A stretch of 64,000 nucleotides of DNA from Orobanche coerulescens (GCA_033398695.1 CM065809.1:179046501-179110500); one strand, 5' to 3'. Shown: positions 47,201-59,667, counted from the stretch's first letter. Notes: generated by a model not told the origin, from the sequence alone. Translations and numbers: made by a program.

Positions 47201-49029
47201 TTTTGTGAAAAAGGAGAATTCCCTTAATTTTTGTGCACAAAGCTAAATGACATCTATTTTGAAGAGGAGTATCTATAAATGAAAATGTAAATATCGAGGG
47301 AATTCGTAGTACCTCGACTGGCTTTAAAATATTTTCCTTTTTATTCCTTTTCTGGTAATTAGGTCAAACCTGAAAGGATTTGTTATTTTTAATTACCTAT
47401 AATTAAAATGGAATTTGCAGAATCATATACCTAGAGTTGGGGACTTCAATGAAAGTACATACTATATGGAAGGGAACACTGGGCATCCTGTGTTTGAGAC
47501 TGCTTTTGGGAAGATTGCGGTCAATATATGTTATGGAAGACATCATCCTTTAAACTGGTTGGCTTTCGGCTTAAATGGTGCTGAAATTGTTTTCAACCCA
47601 TCAGCAACCGTTGGTGAACTCAGTGAACCAATGTGGCCCATCGAGGTACCCCTTTCCCTTTGTTGTTTCTGTTTATTTTTCAATGCATCTTCTTTTAAGT
47701 GTACCCGCATATTTATTTTGCCCTTCTGGAGGCATATGTATTCTATGCTAAAGCTAGAGCTTGTTTTGGCTAAGTATTCCATTTACCAGGTAGTTTTCAC
47801 AGATAACTACAGAAACTAACATCTGATGTTTAGTTAATTACAAAAAAGGGAAAGAGTTACCATTCAAAATTACAGATACCCCTTGGCATTTGTAACCATT
47901 TAATGAAAACTGTTCCTTTTTCTTCTTTTTTTTTTTGGGTAATTAGGCTAAACCTTAAATAGTTTTTGTAGTTGTTCTAGTTTAAAATTGGAACTTTTAA
48001 GTTTCTCTATGAAGATAAGTGCTGATGCATTGATCCTTCCATGCTCTTACCCTTGTTGCAGACTTTTACTTAGCCAACTATTAGGGTTGTAAATTGACCC
48101 AAACAAGCTGGATGTATGTTTTTTCAAGCTTGTTTCAAAATTTATCAAGCTTTAAACATTGTGTTTGATCTTGCTTTGATTAGTAATCAAGTCAAGCTCG
48201 GAGGAGTTTTAACCGAGCCAAACACGATTCGAGCGAGTAGCTTGATATATTTATATGATTTTGATGCTAATCGAACCGAGCTGAAGTCGAACTTTATATC
48301 TTATCAAACAATTTTTTTTGTTTAATTCGAACTCTTTATCAATCAAGCTTGAATCGAATATCGAGTAGCTTGGTTTGATTTTCAGCCCTACCAACTACTA
48401 ATTTTATCAAGAATATCAATGTCGAAATCAGGCATAATAATATTACCCCGAAATATTTTCATTTTCAGACCTATATACAGTTGAAATATTCGTGATAACT
48501 AACCCAACTTATTTTCAGTTTTCACACAAAAATCAGTAAGTCTTCGAAAATGATTTTCCAACACCGGAAACGGGAAATTAGAACTGGTAACACATCCAAA
48601 CATGCTCTAAGATTTCCATTTAAATTTACATTGTCATGTTGATTTGTTATGATGAATTATCAGGCGCGTAACGCAGCAATAGCAAACAGTTACTTCGTCT
48701 GTTCTATCAATCGTATCGGGACTGAAATCTTCCCGAACCCGTTCACCTCAGGAGACGGGAAGCCTCAACATACAGATTTCGGACATTTTTATGGTTCCAG
48801 CTATATATCAGCACCTGATTCCTCGTGTACGCCGTCTCTATCCCGTCACAAGGATGGGTTGTTAATTTCGGACATGGACCTCAATCTATGCCGTCAGCTT
48901 AAGGACAAGTGGGGTTTCCGCATGACTGCCCGATACGAGATTTATGCAGATTTGCTTGCTCGTTATCTGAAGCCGGATTTCGAACCCCAAGTTATTGCTG
49001 ATCCATTGTTGAATAAGAAGAGTTTGTAG
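43701..49029 (+). CDS. PYD3: Beta-ureidopropionase (N-carbamoyl-beta-alanine amidohydrolase)
   Basis: This enzyme does the last step of reductive pyrimidine breakdown, hydrolysing N-carbamoyl-beta-alanine to beta-alanine, CO2 and ammonia (cytosolic). Six exons, all phase 0 with GT-AG introns, give 415 residues: 43701-43832, 44444-44551, 45431-45619, 45702-45929, 47421-47645 and 48664-49029. The length is close to the Arabidopsis enzyme. The nitrilase-fold triad is present: Glu144 (in [17 protein letters not shown]), Lys219 ([16 protein letters not shown]) and Cys256 ([13 protein letters not shown]). Conserved [19 protein letters not shown] and TSGDGK blocks follow. No frameshift or stop was found. 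Introns 2, 4 and 5 contain MITEs. A Mutator-like MITE limits the proximal promoter to about 170 bp. Confidence 0.97.
44932..45181. mobile_element. Stowaway MITE in PYD3 intron 2
   Basis: Ends are CTCCCTCCGTCCCA and the complement of GATGGAGGGAG, flanked by TA (44930-44931 and 45182-45183). It is 250 bp, with a subterminal AAGTCCACTTT inverted word. Confidence 0.9.
46019..46975. mobile_element. hAT-like MITE in PYD3 intron 4, with an inner repeat
   Basis: The ends GGGCCTGTTTAC...TTAAG and the complement of CTTAATCAGC...AAACAGACTC match imperfectly. Flanking 8-mers TAGGTTTA and TTAGTCTA share 5 of 8 bases, so the duplication is decayed or the ends are slightly off. Inside (46225-46410) are ACCGATGTTAAA/AACATCGGTT inverted words like the subterminal repeats of another CACTA family, suggesting a second, nested fragment. 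Confidence 0.5.
47035..47269. mobile_element. Stowaway-like MITE in PYD3 intron 4
   Basis: Ends CTACCTCCTATATAAAATAG and the complement of CTATTTTGAAGAGGAG pair imperfectly and are flanked by TA (47033-47034 and 47270-47271). It is 235 bp and AT-rich. Confidence 0.75.
48082..48390. mobile_element. hAT MITE in PYD3 intron 5
   Basis: Ends TAGGGTTGTAAATTGACCC and the complement of GATTTTCAGCCCTA are flanked by CCAACTAT (48074-48081) and CCAACTAC (48391-48398), which match at 7 of 8 bases. It is 309 bp with many TCAAGCTT-type words. Confidence 0.82.
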
Positions 49030-50282
49030 AACAGGACATTGTCAAGCTTCTTGTGTTGGTTGTGGTTTGTAAATACTTCCAATATTAGCCAGACATACAA
49101 TGGTGGTGGTTGTAATTTAATGTACTTGTGTGGTGATTGTGGAGTAGGCTTATAGCCTTGTAAGATTCAAAAATAAGCTCTCAGAGGTTATAAACTCCTA
49201 AAAATAAGTACCTCTACTGCCAACATATATTTTTTTTTTTTATAAGTTCGTCTATTTGTAACGATAAAATCTAACAACTTATCGACTCTCAAAATTATAA
49301 GATGTGGTAGATTATAAGATCTTTTAAATAAACTCGGTCAAATATTATGTTGTCTTTAATTTGTCGAAGGGCAACATGAAACAAAAATGTATGTTTAAGG
49401 GTAAGTGGAACAACAAAAAGTTCAGTAGACAAGGTACATAATACTTTGACCCCTTTCATATATTAGCAGAGACTTGAGGCTTATTTTCCAAGATAAATTT
49501 TATGCGACATGCTCAATTAAATAGTACAAATACAGGAACTCGATTTTGAGACATTTCGGCCTCAAAAAGTTTGATTGATATCCATATAGTTGTTTCACAT
49601 GTAAAACTAACAAAATGAGTCTGGCTAGATAAACATGTTAGTGGCCGCGAGTTAACCAAACTCATTGGTTCACCATGTAGGTGAGGTGCAAGATGGTATT
49701 AGAGCTTTTTCTGACAACGAATCCAAGTCCATGATGCATTATGAACATGCGATGAATAAGGTATTAAGTTCTCCATATGTTATGAAATTTTATAAGCTCA
49801 TTTATTTTTTACATAAAAATATCTTATAAGCTTAAACATTCTTTTTATCCAAATACTTTTCATAATGTACTCACTGTAAAATCTAACAATTTATCAACTC
49901 TCAAAATGATAAGATGTAGAGGTTTATTAAATTTTTAAATAAGTTCAGTCAAACACTCTAGTCTTTGATTTGTGGAGGGCAACATGAAACAAAATGTTTA
50001 TGTTCAAGGGGATGTGGAATAATAAAAGGGATCTCTCTTTTTTAGTACCAAAGCATAAAAGTAATAAGTTATATATCCCCATTCATAAAACTATAAATTT
50101 TTGATACCAAAATGTGTTAAAAGACTTTATTACCCTTAAAGTCTACCACTAAAAGAAAAAAAAACATAAAAAAGAAAAAGGAGGATTATTAAAACTAAAC
50201 AACAATAGAAAAACGGTCCCACAACTCAATATTTCCCTCCTCCAAAAAACTCTCCTCCTCTCTGCAAAAAAACTCTCCCGTC
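49030..50282. repeat. Intergenic region with a diverged direct repeat
   Basis: Two related segments, about 49258-49425 and 49862-50030, share AAAATCTAACAACTTATC/ACTCTCAAAAT and GAGGGCAACATGAAACAAAA in direct orientation about 600 bp apart. They could be LTR or solo-repeat remnants. No gene is seen. The first 200 bases would contain the PYD3 3' untranslated region. From 50034 to 50282 the sequence is AT-rich and then leads into the next gene. Confidence 0.55.
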
Positions 50283-50399
50283 GTGAAACCCTTCGCCGGC
50301 CAGAAAATGTCGACCTCCGACTACCACAGAGAATCTGAAGACGCCAGAAGTTCCGCTAGTGACACTCCATCTGAAGAGCAATTCGTCAATAAGCCGCCG

Positions 50400-50743
50400 G
50401 TTAGTGTATTTTCATTCACACACGATCGTGCCACGACGGTTGTTCATCTTCCCACGATCGTGCTGAAGAAGATGAGACCATCGTGTACACGATGGTCTTT
50501 CGTGGGCACGATGGTTACACACGACGGTCGTCGATCGTGTGTGCCGTCGTGTGCTAGAAGACCAAAAGCTCCCGCCTTGCGCACGATCGCAGGCACACGA
50601 TCGTTGCCCGTCGTGTGGCACACGATGGTCTTCACACGACGGGCATCGATCGTGTGCCTGCGATCGTGTGCAAGGCAGAATTTTTTTTTTCATTCTCTTA
50701 AGCATTCTATCATATTCTTATGAGTTGTATGTCCATATTGCAG
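50400..50743 (+). repeat. Intron 1 with ACACGATCGTGT palindrome array
   Basis: Between about 50420 and 50680 there are a dozen or more words such as CACGATCGTG, CACACGATGG, CGATCGTGTG and CACACGACGG in both orientations. The intron is bounded by a GT donor (50400) and TTGCAG acceptor (50743). ORFs here on either strand are by-products. Confidence 0.8.
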
Positions 50744-52067
50744 ACTGGTTGCGTATGGAAGAGACCTACATTGCGTTTTGTTACACGTCAAGTGAATCTT
50801 TACATACGGGAGGCGGTATTTAAAGAGATCATTGAGACATTAAGAAGTATGGGCCGCAATTCCGCTGTTGCTAATCGAGCTATCGAGAGCTTGACCAAGG
50901 GGGTCCTGGGGCGCTTGATTAAAGTTAGGAGGAATGGGAGTTCAAATACTGCCCTACATCACTTGATTGCCCGTCAATTGGAGGGTGATCAAATCCCCCC
51001 GGATGAGTCGTGGTTCCAGGTTTGCGGGAGGACCATTCGTTTCTGGCCCGTGATTTTGCCATGATCACGGGACTCCATTTGGAAACTCTACCTTCCATCC
51101 CGGGACGACCATCTCCTTCCGTCTGCGGTATTTTCCTGAGAATACTCCATGGCAAAAATATTAAGGTTAGTGTTACGGAAGAGGTTCAATGCTCGAGATT
51201 TTGGTAGAGACATAAGAGATTATGTCAAGGTTGCCAATTTGCTTATATACTACTACTTTATCCTATGCCGTGACGACATGATGGTCGAGACATGGGCATG
51301 GGCATTAGTGGAGGATTTCGAGCAGTGGGATATGTTTCCTTGGGGTTCTTATGCCTTTGGGGTTTTATCTTACTACATAGGCAACGTTGCCATGAAGGAG
51401 GGACAAGAGCACAAGGACTATCACTTCTATGGTCCTGTTTGGGCTTTACAAATATGGTCGTATGAGATGATTCCATTGGGAGCATTGTGTGGTATTCGAG
51501 ATAAAACTGTCCAAGTCCCCCGGTGTTTGATGTGGACTACGAGGAAGATGTTTTGTGATTTCACTCATTTCTTCGACGATAAGGTACATAAATTTGTAAA
51601 CGTATTTTCTCCTGACTTCATCTCTTAAACGTTATGTGATTGCCCATCTAATGGTATTATTTAATGACTAATTTTGCAGCACAGAGTACTTCCCTCTTTA
51701 CCGCATTTGGAGGAGGATGAGGCTGAGTACTACTACGAGCTTTGAGAATGGCTCGCCATATGACGTTAAGTTCATTAAGCTGTAAGAATAGGCATGAAGA
51801 ATAAGGAGGATGAGCTGCGCCGATCCAGGAAGAAAGTTATGGATAGGTTGAAGAAGAGGTGGAAAATTGATTACATATGAGTCGGCACATAAAGTGTCGA
51901 GCGGCAGCCGTGATACCCCACCGGTAGATGGTGCGAGACATCGGACCAGGAGGCGGCCGAGAGAGGGTGTGTTGTGTCCACGGACTTCCTTGTCGGACCA
52001 CACCCAGACACGGCGAGGATGAGTACTTCGATCGCCGTTTGAAGGCGATCTTGTATGCAACGATTCT

Positions 52068-55000
52068 TAGACAGCAACAGGCGGGCCAAGCCCAAACGGC
52101 AATTTGGTGATGACGCGGGCTTTTATTGAGGTGCTGAAAAGGCCCGGAAATTTTGGGCTGAAATATTGCGGCCGTGGCCCACTGGCGGGCTCGCCAGCGG
52201 GCCTTGATACATTATTATTCCAGTTTTTTTTTTGAAAGCTTATGCAAGTAAATATTCATTCCAAAAACATAATATCCCAACACATCCATGTTCCAGCCCA
52301 AAAATGACATTAAAAAAGCATCACAGAAAAAAATAACAGCAAAAAAGTAACAAAACACACAAGTAAAAAACAGCAGCAAGGAACACAAGTGTTAAAGTAT
52401 ACAACAATCAACATATCGAAATAATTAAAATTAAACTAGAGTTCCACTTTGCTTCCAACTTCATCGGCCACTATGCATTTCCTGATTCCTTATTTTCAAT
52501 AGTATTGGAACCATTTGACTCTTGTGTTGCAACTAGCGGCACGGAAAGCAGCTCATCACTCGGCCCATCATCTGGATTAAATTGCAAAATATCAACAATC
52601 TAAACTAAAAAAAGCAATTTTACAATTAACTAAATACTATACAACAAACCTTGAATTTCATAACCACAAATCCAATTACGCCCGCAAATTAAAGCTTGGG
52701 CATTATCTGGTAGAAGCGAACTACGGTATTTTGTGAGAACTTTTGCTCCAATGCTAAAGGCCGATTCCGAAGCAACCGTTGTAATCGGAATCGATAAAAT
52801 ATTGGGTATCTAGTAACATTCAATTTGAAGATATTATAAGCCAAAATGATTACTAATATTTAAAATTCAAATACACAACACAAGTTTGAAAAGAAAAGCA
52901 ATAACATGTACCTCTAAGAAAGTTTTTTCCACTCTTGGAGAATATTAAAAGAACCCTTGTTGGTGATCATCTTCTCGTCCAAGTATAGTTCCAATTCTGT
53001 TCTTGTTGATGCATTTTCTTGAACTTCCCTCACGAAGTCCTACAAAAAATTAAGCCTGAAACCATAAATAGACCTGGCAAAAAATACGCAGCAGGACCCA
53101 ATTGGGAATAAAAGTTGTAGCAGTTTAATTAGATGCATCTAAAGCATCTAAAAATATGCATCTTTCAAAGTGGTCTCTTATAATTAGATGCATCTAAAGA
53201 ATCTAAAAATATGCCAGTAAAGCAGTTTTCAAAGTTTTCAAAAATATGCAGCAGCCAGCAGGGCTCTTATAATTGAGAATAAAAGTAGTTTCACTTTAAA
53301 GCAGTTTTTAAAGTTTTCTAAGTGGTCTTTTTCGAATTTTGACCAAGTAATGCATCTAAAGATAATTGTGGAAACAAAACTAAAAATAATCTAACATAGA
53401 GTTTCACTTACATCGAATTCGTCATCGCTATGTTCATTCAACTTAGTGGTGCCAATAGTGGAAGACCCAACACCATCTTCTTGTTGTGGTGAACTATCTT
53501 CGGAAAACTCCAGTACATACTCCGCGTACAAAGATTTCATCGCATTCAAAATTTGATCTAATTTTTTATCAATGACACTCTCAATCGGCTCAACTTTTTT
53601 CAATTTAAATTTGACAAACTGCACCTTATACCTCGGATCAAGAATAGTAGCCATGGACAAGATGACAACATAGTCGTCCCAATATTTTTCAAACTTCGGC
53701 AACATCTCATTTGCCATATTTTTAACAACCTCCAAGTCACAAAACTTATTAGACATCAGAAGCTCTTGAATTCTCAAAACATGTAAGAAATACATATTTG
53801 ATGTCGGATATTTGGTGCCCGAAAAAAATTCAGTAATTTTCGCAAATGGTTTCAAAAATATAGTGATAGCTTCTGCTATTTGCCACTCTTCATTTGATGG
53901 ACAAGTAGTGAAACCAGATTCAACCATTGCATATTGAGAGAATACTTCCTTAAATTTTAGAACACACCCAAGCATCATCCATGTAGAATTCCATCGAGTT
54001 ACACAATCTAAACGCAAACCCGATTGTACCGACACGTTCAATTGTTCACAACATGCTACAAACTTTATTCGTCTACCTTCGGTCCCCTTAATATACTTCA
54101 CACACTCCCTAATCTTGCGCAAAGATTCAGTTGCAATTCTCAAACCATCTTGAACAATGAGATTTAGTATGTGAGCCGAACATCGAACATGAAAAAAACT
54201 ACCTTTACACAACAAGTTACCCCTCAAATGAGCCTTCAAAAAGTTTTGCATGTTAAAATTATTTGAGGCGTTGTCTAAAGTGATAGAAAATATCTTCTTC
54301 TCAATTCCCCAATCCTTCAAAAACTCAAAGATTTTTTCTGATAAAAGAGTGTCATTATGTGGCGGGGGGAAATGACAAAAATTTATGATTCTACTATGCA
54401 ACACAAAGTCATTATCAATGAAGTGAGCAGTCAAACAAATGTAACCCTCACTCGTACCGGATGACCACAAATCGGAAGTGAGACAAATTCAACCGGGTAT
54501 ATTTTGAAATGAATTCTTCAATTTTACCTTTTCAAGGTTAAAAATTTTAATGCAATCCGCTTTTGCAGTGTTTCTAGTATATGATTTCACATCCGGATTC
54601 AAGTAGTAATGTACTTTTCGTAAACCTTCATGTTCAACAACCAAAAAGGGGTAGTTATGCTTCATGATTGCTTGACCATCTTTTCTCTATAAATAAGCTG
54701 ACTAATTTTTCTACTACGCATTTTCCCTTCATGATCTATATGCATTTGAGACACATTTTGGTTGACTAAACCAGGGCACGACTTCTCATGCGAGTTCAAG
54801 TTTCTAGTTCCATGAGAACTACTACCATCTCCAATGGCATAACTCTTTGTGCATGTTTTGCAATATGCTCTAAATTTTTAGTTCTAGGATCTTGTTTTTT
54901 TCATATCGACGCCAAATAGAAGTTTCCTCCTTTTGTACTTTTATCGACAAACAATCACCTAAGCGTGTAATATTGTCCGAGCCTTCATGTTCGGGATCAA

Positions 55001-55997
55001 ACAATTCAATTGTCACAGTTCCATATCAAATCTATACGAAATAGTAGAACAATGAGTTAAGCGGAAACATAATATTGGGAAATACTTATTCAAAACATCT
55101 GCTCAGGGACGAAAAGGGTCGGACCGATCTGTACTCCATTTTCAAACATGTTTTTTTCAAATAATTATTCAAATACTTTTTTCACAAACATAATATTTTC
55201 TCACAAACATAATATTTTTCCACAAGGGTCGTAGATTGTTTTTTCCACAAACATAATATTTTTACAAAAATAATATTCATTCCCATAGGAGACGAATAAA
55301 GGCTTTTACAAACATAATATTTTTCATATTGTAAGAATAAATATTCATCACAAAAGCAGCAAAAATAATCATGCATAAGAAAAAAAAAAGAAATTCCTAA
55401 ATTTTCACTGAATCTTGATGGCGACGGCGTGGTGGATGTTGCTCGGAGGTCGGGAATGATGGCGGCGGCGCGGTCGAATCGCGAAAAGTCGATGGCCGTG
55501 ACGTCTTCTGATCTGAATCGAGATTACGAAGAACAGAATCGGGTGATGGCGGCGGCGGTGCGAATCAAGCCGAAAAGTCGACCGCGGAAAATATTATTTT
55601 CGATTCTTCGTCTACCTTCGGTCCACCAGGTCTAAAACTGAAGAAGACTGGAGAGAGAGATGGGGTTGGGGTTGGGGTGAGAGAAATGTTGAGAGAGATG
55701 AAATGAAAATGAGGAGTGAATGAAGCGGCGGATGTAATGTTAGTTTTTAACCTAATTATAAATGTATGTATTGTGTTACGTGTATGTCACCCACATGAGC
55801 GAGGTTAGTTTTTACTTTTTAACCTAATTTAGTTTCATCATTGGTGGGTAGGCGCCATGGTGGGCCATCTGGGCCGAGAAGTCTGGCGGGTAAAAAAAGC
55901 CCGGTTTTTTTTGGGCCTAAAAAGTGAGGCCCGATGCCCGCCCAAAAACGGGCGGGCTGGGCAAGCCCGCGGGCCTGGGCTTATTTTGCCAGGTCTA
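52068..55997 (-). mobile_element. hAT transposon, 3930 bp, inserted in the DUF1985-Ulp1 gene
   Basis: It is flanked by a perfect 8-bp duplication ACGATTCT (52060-52067 and 55998-56005). The ends TAGACAGCAACAGGCGGGCC and the complement of GGGCTTATTTTGCCAGGTCTA share TAGAC and a following GC-rich tract, so the left end has drifted. It carries one transposase gene on the minus strand. The 55430-55650 stretch near its 5' side is CG-rich leader. Removing it rejoins the host gene. Confidence 0.93.
52471..55020 (-). pseudogene. hAT transposase (BED zinc finger, RNase H-like core, dimerisation domain)
   Basis: The N-terminal part lies around 54740-55020 with a BED-like finger (CKTC, then H x4-5 C with RNLNSHEKSCPG), across at least one stop or frameshift. 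The main exon, 54470-53391 (extending upstream with LTSDLW), holds the core: ITLDNASNNFNMQNFL, RCSAHILNLIVQDGL and CVTRWNSTWMML, ending at donor GTAAGT after DDEFD. Exons at about 53041-52920 and 52830-52650 encode the C-terminal dimerisation region ([20 protein letters not shown]). The last part ends SGNA at 52471. Transposases of this kind act in the nucleus and make 8-bp duplications, as seen here. It may be close to functional, but the N-terminus looks broken. Confidence 0.82.
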
Positions 55998-57781
55998 ACG
56001 ATTCTGAGTCCGGATTTATTGCTCGAGTTTCTCGCCGGGTGCTTTCTGGGATCGTGGATTTCTTCGGACCTATGCATAGACGTTCTAGGAGCCCGGTACA
56101 CTACTCAGCTGGGAGCCATGATAGGCCTCGTCATTCTGCATCTGTTAGCAGCGCCCAGCGGAGGATTCCTGACCCTCCACGTCACTCAGTCTCTGTCGCA
56201 GCACACAGTCACCATTCTCATCGTCAGCCTAGTCATCATTCTCAGCGTCAGCCGAGTCACCATTCTCAGCGTCAGCCGAGTCACCATTCTCAGCATCCGC
56301 CTACCCACCATTCTGAGGTCCAGCACAGTCACCATTCTCAGATTCATCATTACATTGAGCGGACTCGGCCCCTTGATTACGAGCATCGGTATGAGCCATT
56401 TGAGGCGCCGTTTATTGATATGGGACGATGTTCGGTGGTTTGGGGCGAGCATCATTACGGTGCGATGTTTGAAGTGAGGTGGTGGTCTGGCGGCAACCTC
56501 CATTTGGATCGAGCGGCCGATTTTGAGATCGAAGCGGCCATGTCTGACTCTCGATCGTTATAGTTGTGAGAGGGATGCTGAGGGTGACGAAGATGGTGAG
56601 AGTGCCGGAATGCAGCATTTGGGTGAGCGTAGTCTTCCACCGCGAGTGAGTCGACCATCTGCTGCTCTTCGGGAGCCTTTTGTGGTTGCGCCTCCAAGAG
56701 ATAGCGAGACTCTGAAGAAGTTGTACCTACAGTTTAGGAGGGAGCAGCCACGTGATGCTATTGTCCGGTGTTTGGAGACTGGGCATGCTCTCACCCAGGC
56801 GTTATTTGACCGGATAGAGTCTAGCCGTGAAGACTTTGATGCCGAGGTGATAGACTATTATGTGCTTGCGACTCGAGCGAGGCTTCGGAGGGGAGTCTGT
56901 AGTGTTGGTGTCGGTAGAGTTGGCACTGTACTTGCCGGCTCCCTATTTTACGTAAGTTCTATAACCTACTCACTTGTATATCATTTGTGTGATATCGATT
57001 TTTTTTAAGTTTGTGGTTTGGCTTTTTGTAGTTACTTTTTGCCAACGAGTTTGCAAGACTCCATTCGGATGATCCACTTGGTATCAAGGTGACGGGGAAG
57101 CCGGTTTACAAGGAGTGTCCTAAATGCATCGAGGACTACATGACAGGTCTTGATACACCACATGCGGTTCCATGGTTAAATTGCAACGAAGTAAGTTTGA
57201 AATTTATATTTATAGATAATTGACGATTTGTTGTCATTTGAAATTTATATTTATAAATGATTCGCTATGTTTGATGTGATGATCTTATATGATTACATAT
57301 TTTGTTTCAACAGATCATTGCCATTTGTTTCCTCGACCAGAGCCACTGGGTGACTATCAAGATTGACATCATAACATGGACCGTGGAGTTGTACGATTCC
57401 TTGTCACACCACCAAGAAGATGGTCGATACCGATTCAACCAACTGCGACTGATTATGCGTCTGATGCCTCGTGTGCTAGCTCAATCCGGGTATTGGATGA
57501 ATAACCAATCGAAGAAGAAGTATGACACGGAGATGAGTCTCAAAATTATGCCACGAGAGCTACAGTTCATACAAAACGACAATCACAGTTGTGGCCCCTT
57601 CGCGTGCATGTACTTGGATCGACTCGTCTCTGCAAACCCAGGAGCAAGGCACCAAATCAAGGAACTTAATGAAAAATATATTAAGAAATATCGATATGGT
57701 TTAGCTGCTAAAATCTTTATGTTTTCTTTAGACATGGAGAATGGTTTATGGTGTGTTGTTAAATATTTATGTTGTATTTAG

Positions 57782-58137
57782 ACAGTTTTGGCAATATGAA
57801 TGTGTCAGTGTTGTTAAATCTTAATGTGTTGGCTCTGTGTTACACACGATGTATGAACACGATCGTGACCATCGTGGGTCACGATCGTGTTGTGTTGTTA
57901 AATCTTTATGTTTTGGATCTGTGTTACACACGATGGATGCACACGATCGTGGCCATCGTGTGTTACGATCGTGTGCAACCTACCCACGGTCATGGGTTGA
58001 TGTTGTCGTGTGCGCACGATGGCTGGCATGACCGTGTGCACACGACCGTGAGTACCATCGTGGGCACGGCCGTGCACACGATCGTGTGTTCCATCGTGGA
58101 CACGACCGTGTACACGATCGTGTACATATGAACTTTT
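57782..58137 (+). repeat. ACACGATCGTGT palindrome array downstream of the Ulp1 gene
   Basis: Two tandem units of about 97 bp (TGTTGTTAAATCTT... with TGTGTTACACACGATG) come first. A dense run of CACGATCGTG, CACGACCGTG and CACGGCCGTG words follows to 58137. Non-coding; ORFs on both strands result from the palindromes. Confidence 0.82.
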
Positions 58138-59372
58138 GGTATTTTTGCAAATTTGAACTATTGTATTATCTAGAATGATTTTTTGTGATTCAAACATCGC
58201 TTGTTCAAACATTAATTACTATATAGCTTCTTATACAAACTCCTATTTCTCATTTCGTTGTAATTCATTAGTATATGAGGTAATTCATCCAGATGATTGA
58301 ACTTATCCGTACGAACTAATACACTGAGAGCAAATGGACGACACATGATATGCAATATATTATGTTAATTTCAATCAATAACTTTTTAAATAAGTGTATC
58401 ATTAACAAATAATTGTTAATATATAAGTAACAACACCTAAATTGACGAGTAATTTGAGAAATTGGTGAAAATTCTTGATGTTCTTGTGCACACGATCGTG
58501 TGTTCCATCGTGGACACGACCGTGTACACGATCGTGTGCATATGAACTTTTGGTATTTTTGCAAATTTGAACTATTGTGTTATCTAGAATGATGTTTGTG
58601 ATTCAAACATCGCTTGTTCAAACATTAATTACTATATAGCTTCTTATACAAACTCCTATTTGTCATTTCGTTGTAATTCATTAGTATATGAGGTAATTCA
58701 TCCACATGATTGAACTTATCCGTACGAACTAATACACTGAGAGCAAATGGACGACACATGATATGCAATATATTATGTTAATTTCAATCAATAACTTTTT
58801 AAATAAGTGTATCATTAACAAATAATTGTTAATATATAAGTAACAACACCTAAATTGACGAGTAATTTAAAAAATTGGTCAAAATTCTTGATGTTCTTAT
58901 GCACACGATCGTGTGTTCCATCGTGGACACGACCGTGTACACGATCGTGTGCATATGAACTTTTGGTATTTTTGCAAATTTGAACTATTGTGTTATCTAG
59001 AATGATGTTTTGTGATTCAAACATCGCTTGTTCAAACATTAATTACTATATATCTTCTTATACAAACTCCTATTTGTCATTTCGTTGTAATTCATTAGTA
59101 TATGATGTATTTCATCCAGATGATTGAACTTATCCGTACGAACTAATACACTGAGAGCAAATGGACGACACATGATATGCAATATATTATGTTAATTTCA
59201 ATCAATAACTTTTTAAATAAGTGTATCATTAACAAATAATTATTAATATATAAGTAACAACACCTAAATTGACGAGTAATTTGAGAAATTGGTGAAAATT
59301 CTTGATGTTCTTGTCCACATGATCGTGTGTTCCATCGTGGACACGACCGTGTACACGATCGTGTGCATACGT
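58075..59372 (+). repeat. 414-bp tandem repeat, about 3.1 copies
   Basis: Units start at CACACGATCGTG near 58075, 58489, 58902 and 59316 (intervals 414, 413 and 414). Each unit is a 50-bp palindrome cluster (CACGATCGTG, CCATCGTGG, CACGACCGTG) followed by about 365 bp of AT-rich spacer. Identity between units is very high, so the expansion is recent. Confidence 0.92.
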
Positions 59373-59494
59373 GGATACAGCGCCAATTTGACACCAAAGA
59401 CAGCGCGACACCTGGTTGCCAACGTGTCACACGATTGGAACACGCGATCGCGGCGATCGTGTGCACGATCGTGTTTACTTCAAAGGTCAAATTA

Positions 59495-59608
59495 TTTTAT
59501 TATAAAATCCCATCGTGGGTCGGTCCCCCCCCTTTTATTATAAAATCCCATCGTGGGTCGGTCCCCCCTTTATTATAAAATCCCATCGTGGGTCGGTCCC
59601 CCCATTTT
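59495..59608 (+). promoter_or_regulatory. Triplicated TATA-containing 35-38-bp repeat
   Basis: Three units each read TATTATAAAATCCCATCGTG and then GGTCGGTCCCCCC. TATAAAA occurs at 59501, 59539 and 59574. The last is 94 bp before the ATG of the next small gene, a normal core-promoter distance. Unit-to-unit differences are mainly in the C-run length. Confidence 0.65.
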
Positions 59609-59667
59609 TCATTACAAACCCTAATCAATTAACATCAGTTAAAATTCATTAAAATCAAATACGCGAA

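Larger units (their letters stand above)
50307..57781 (+). pseudogene. DUF1985-Ulp1 family cysteine protease gene, frameshifted and split by a hAT
   Basis: Exon 1 (50307-50399, MSTSDYHRESEDARSS) is Ser/Glu-rich. Exon 2 starts at 50744 (TGCVWKRPTLRFV) and carries a DUF1985-like domain across two frameshifts: ARDFAMITGLHLETLP near 51050, then YVKVANLLIYYYF and YGPVWALQIWSYEMIPLG to about 51582. A hAT insertion interrupts the gene at 52068. Downstream, a His/Ser/Gln repeat (QPSHHSQR units, 56170-56340) and a helical segment lead to exon 57032-57190. The last exon, 57314-57781, is an intact Ulp1 catalytic core: His in QSHWVTIKID, Asp in VELYDSLS, Cys in NDNHSCGPFACMYLDRL. Such proteases cleave SUMO; this protein's substrate is unknown. 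Confidence 0.8.

Noticed and set aside
49030..50282. LTR pair of a small retrotransposon (49258-49425 and 49862-50030)
   Set aside because: Direct repeats exist, but there is no primer site, purine tract, clear TG/CA ends or target duplication.
53069..53090. TAGACCTGGCAAAA as an alternative hAT left end
   Set aside because: It resembles the right terminal repeat, but flanking 8-mers (ACCATAAA versus ACGATTCT) do not match, whereas 52068 gives a perfect duplication.
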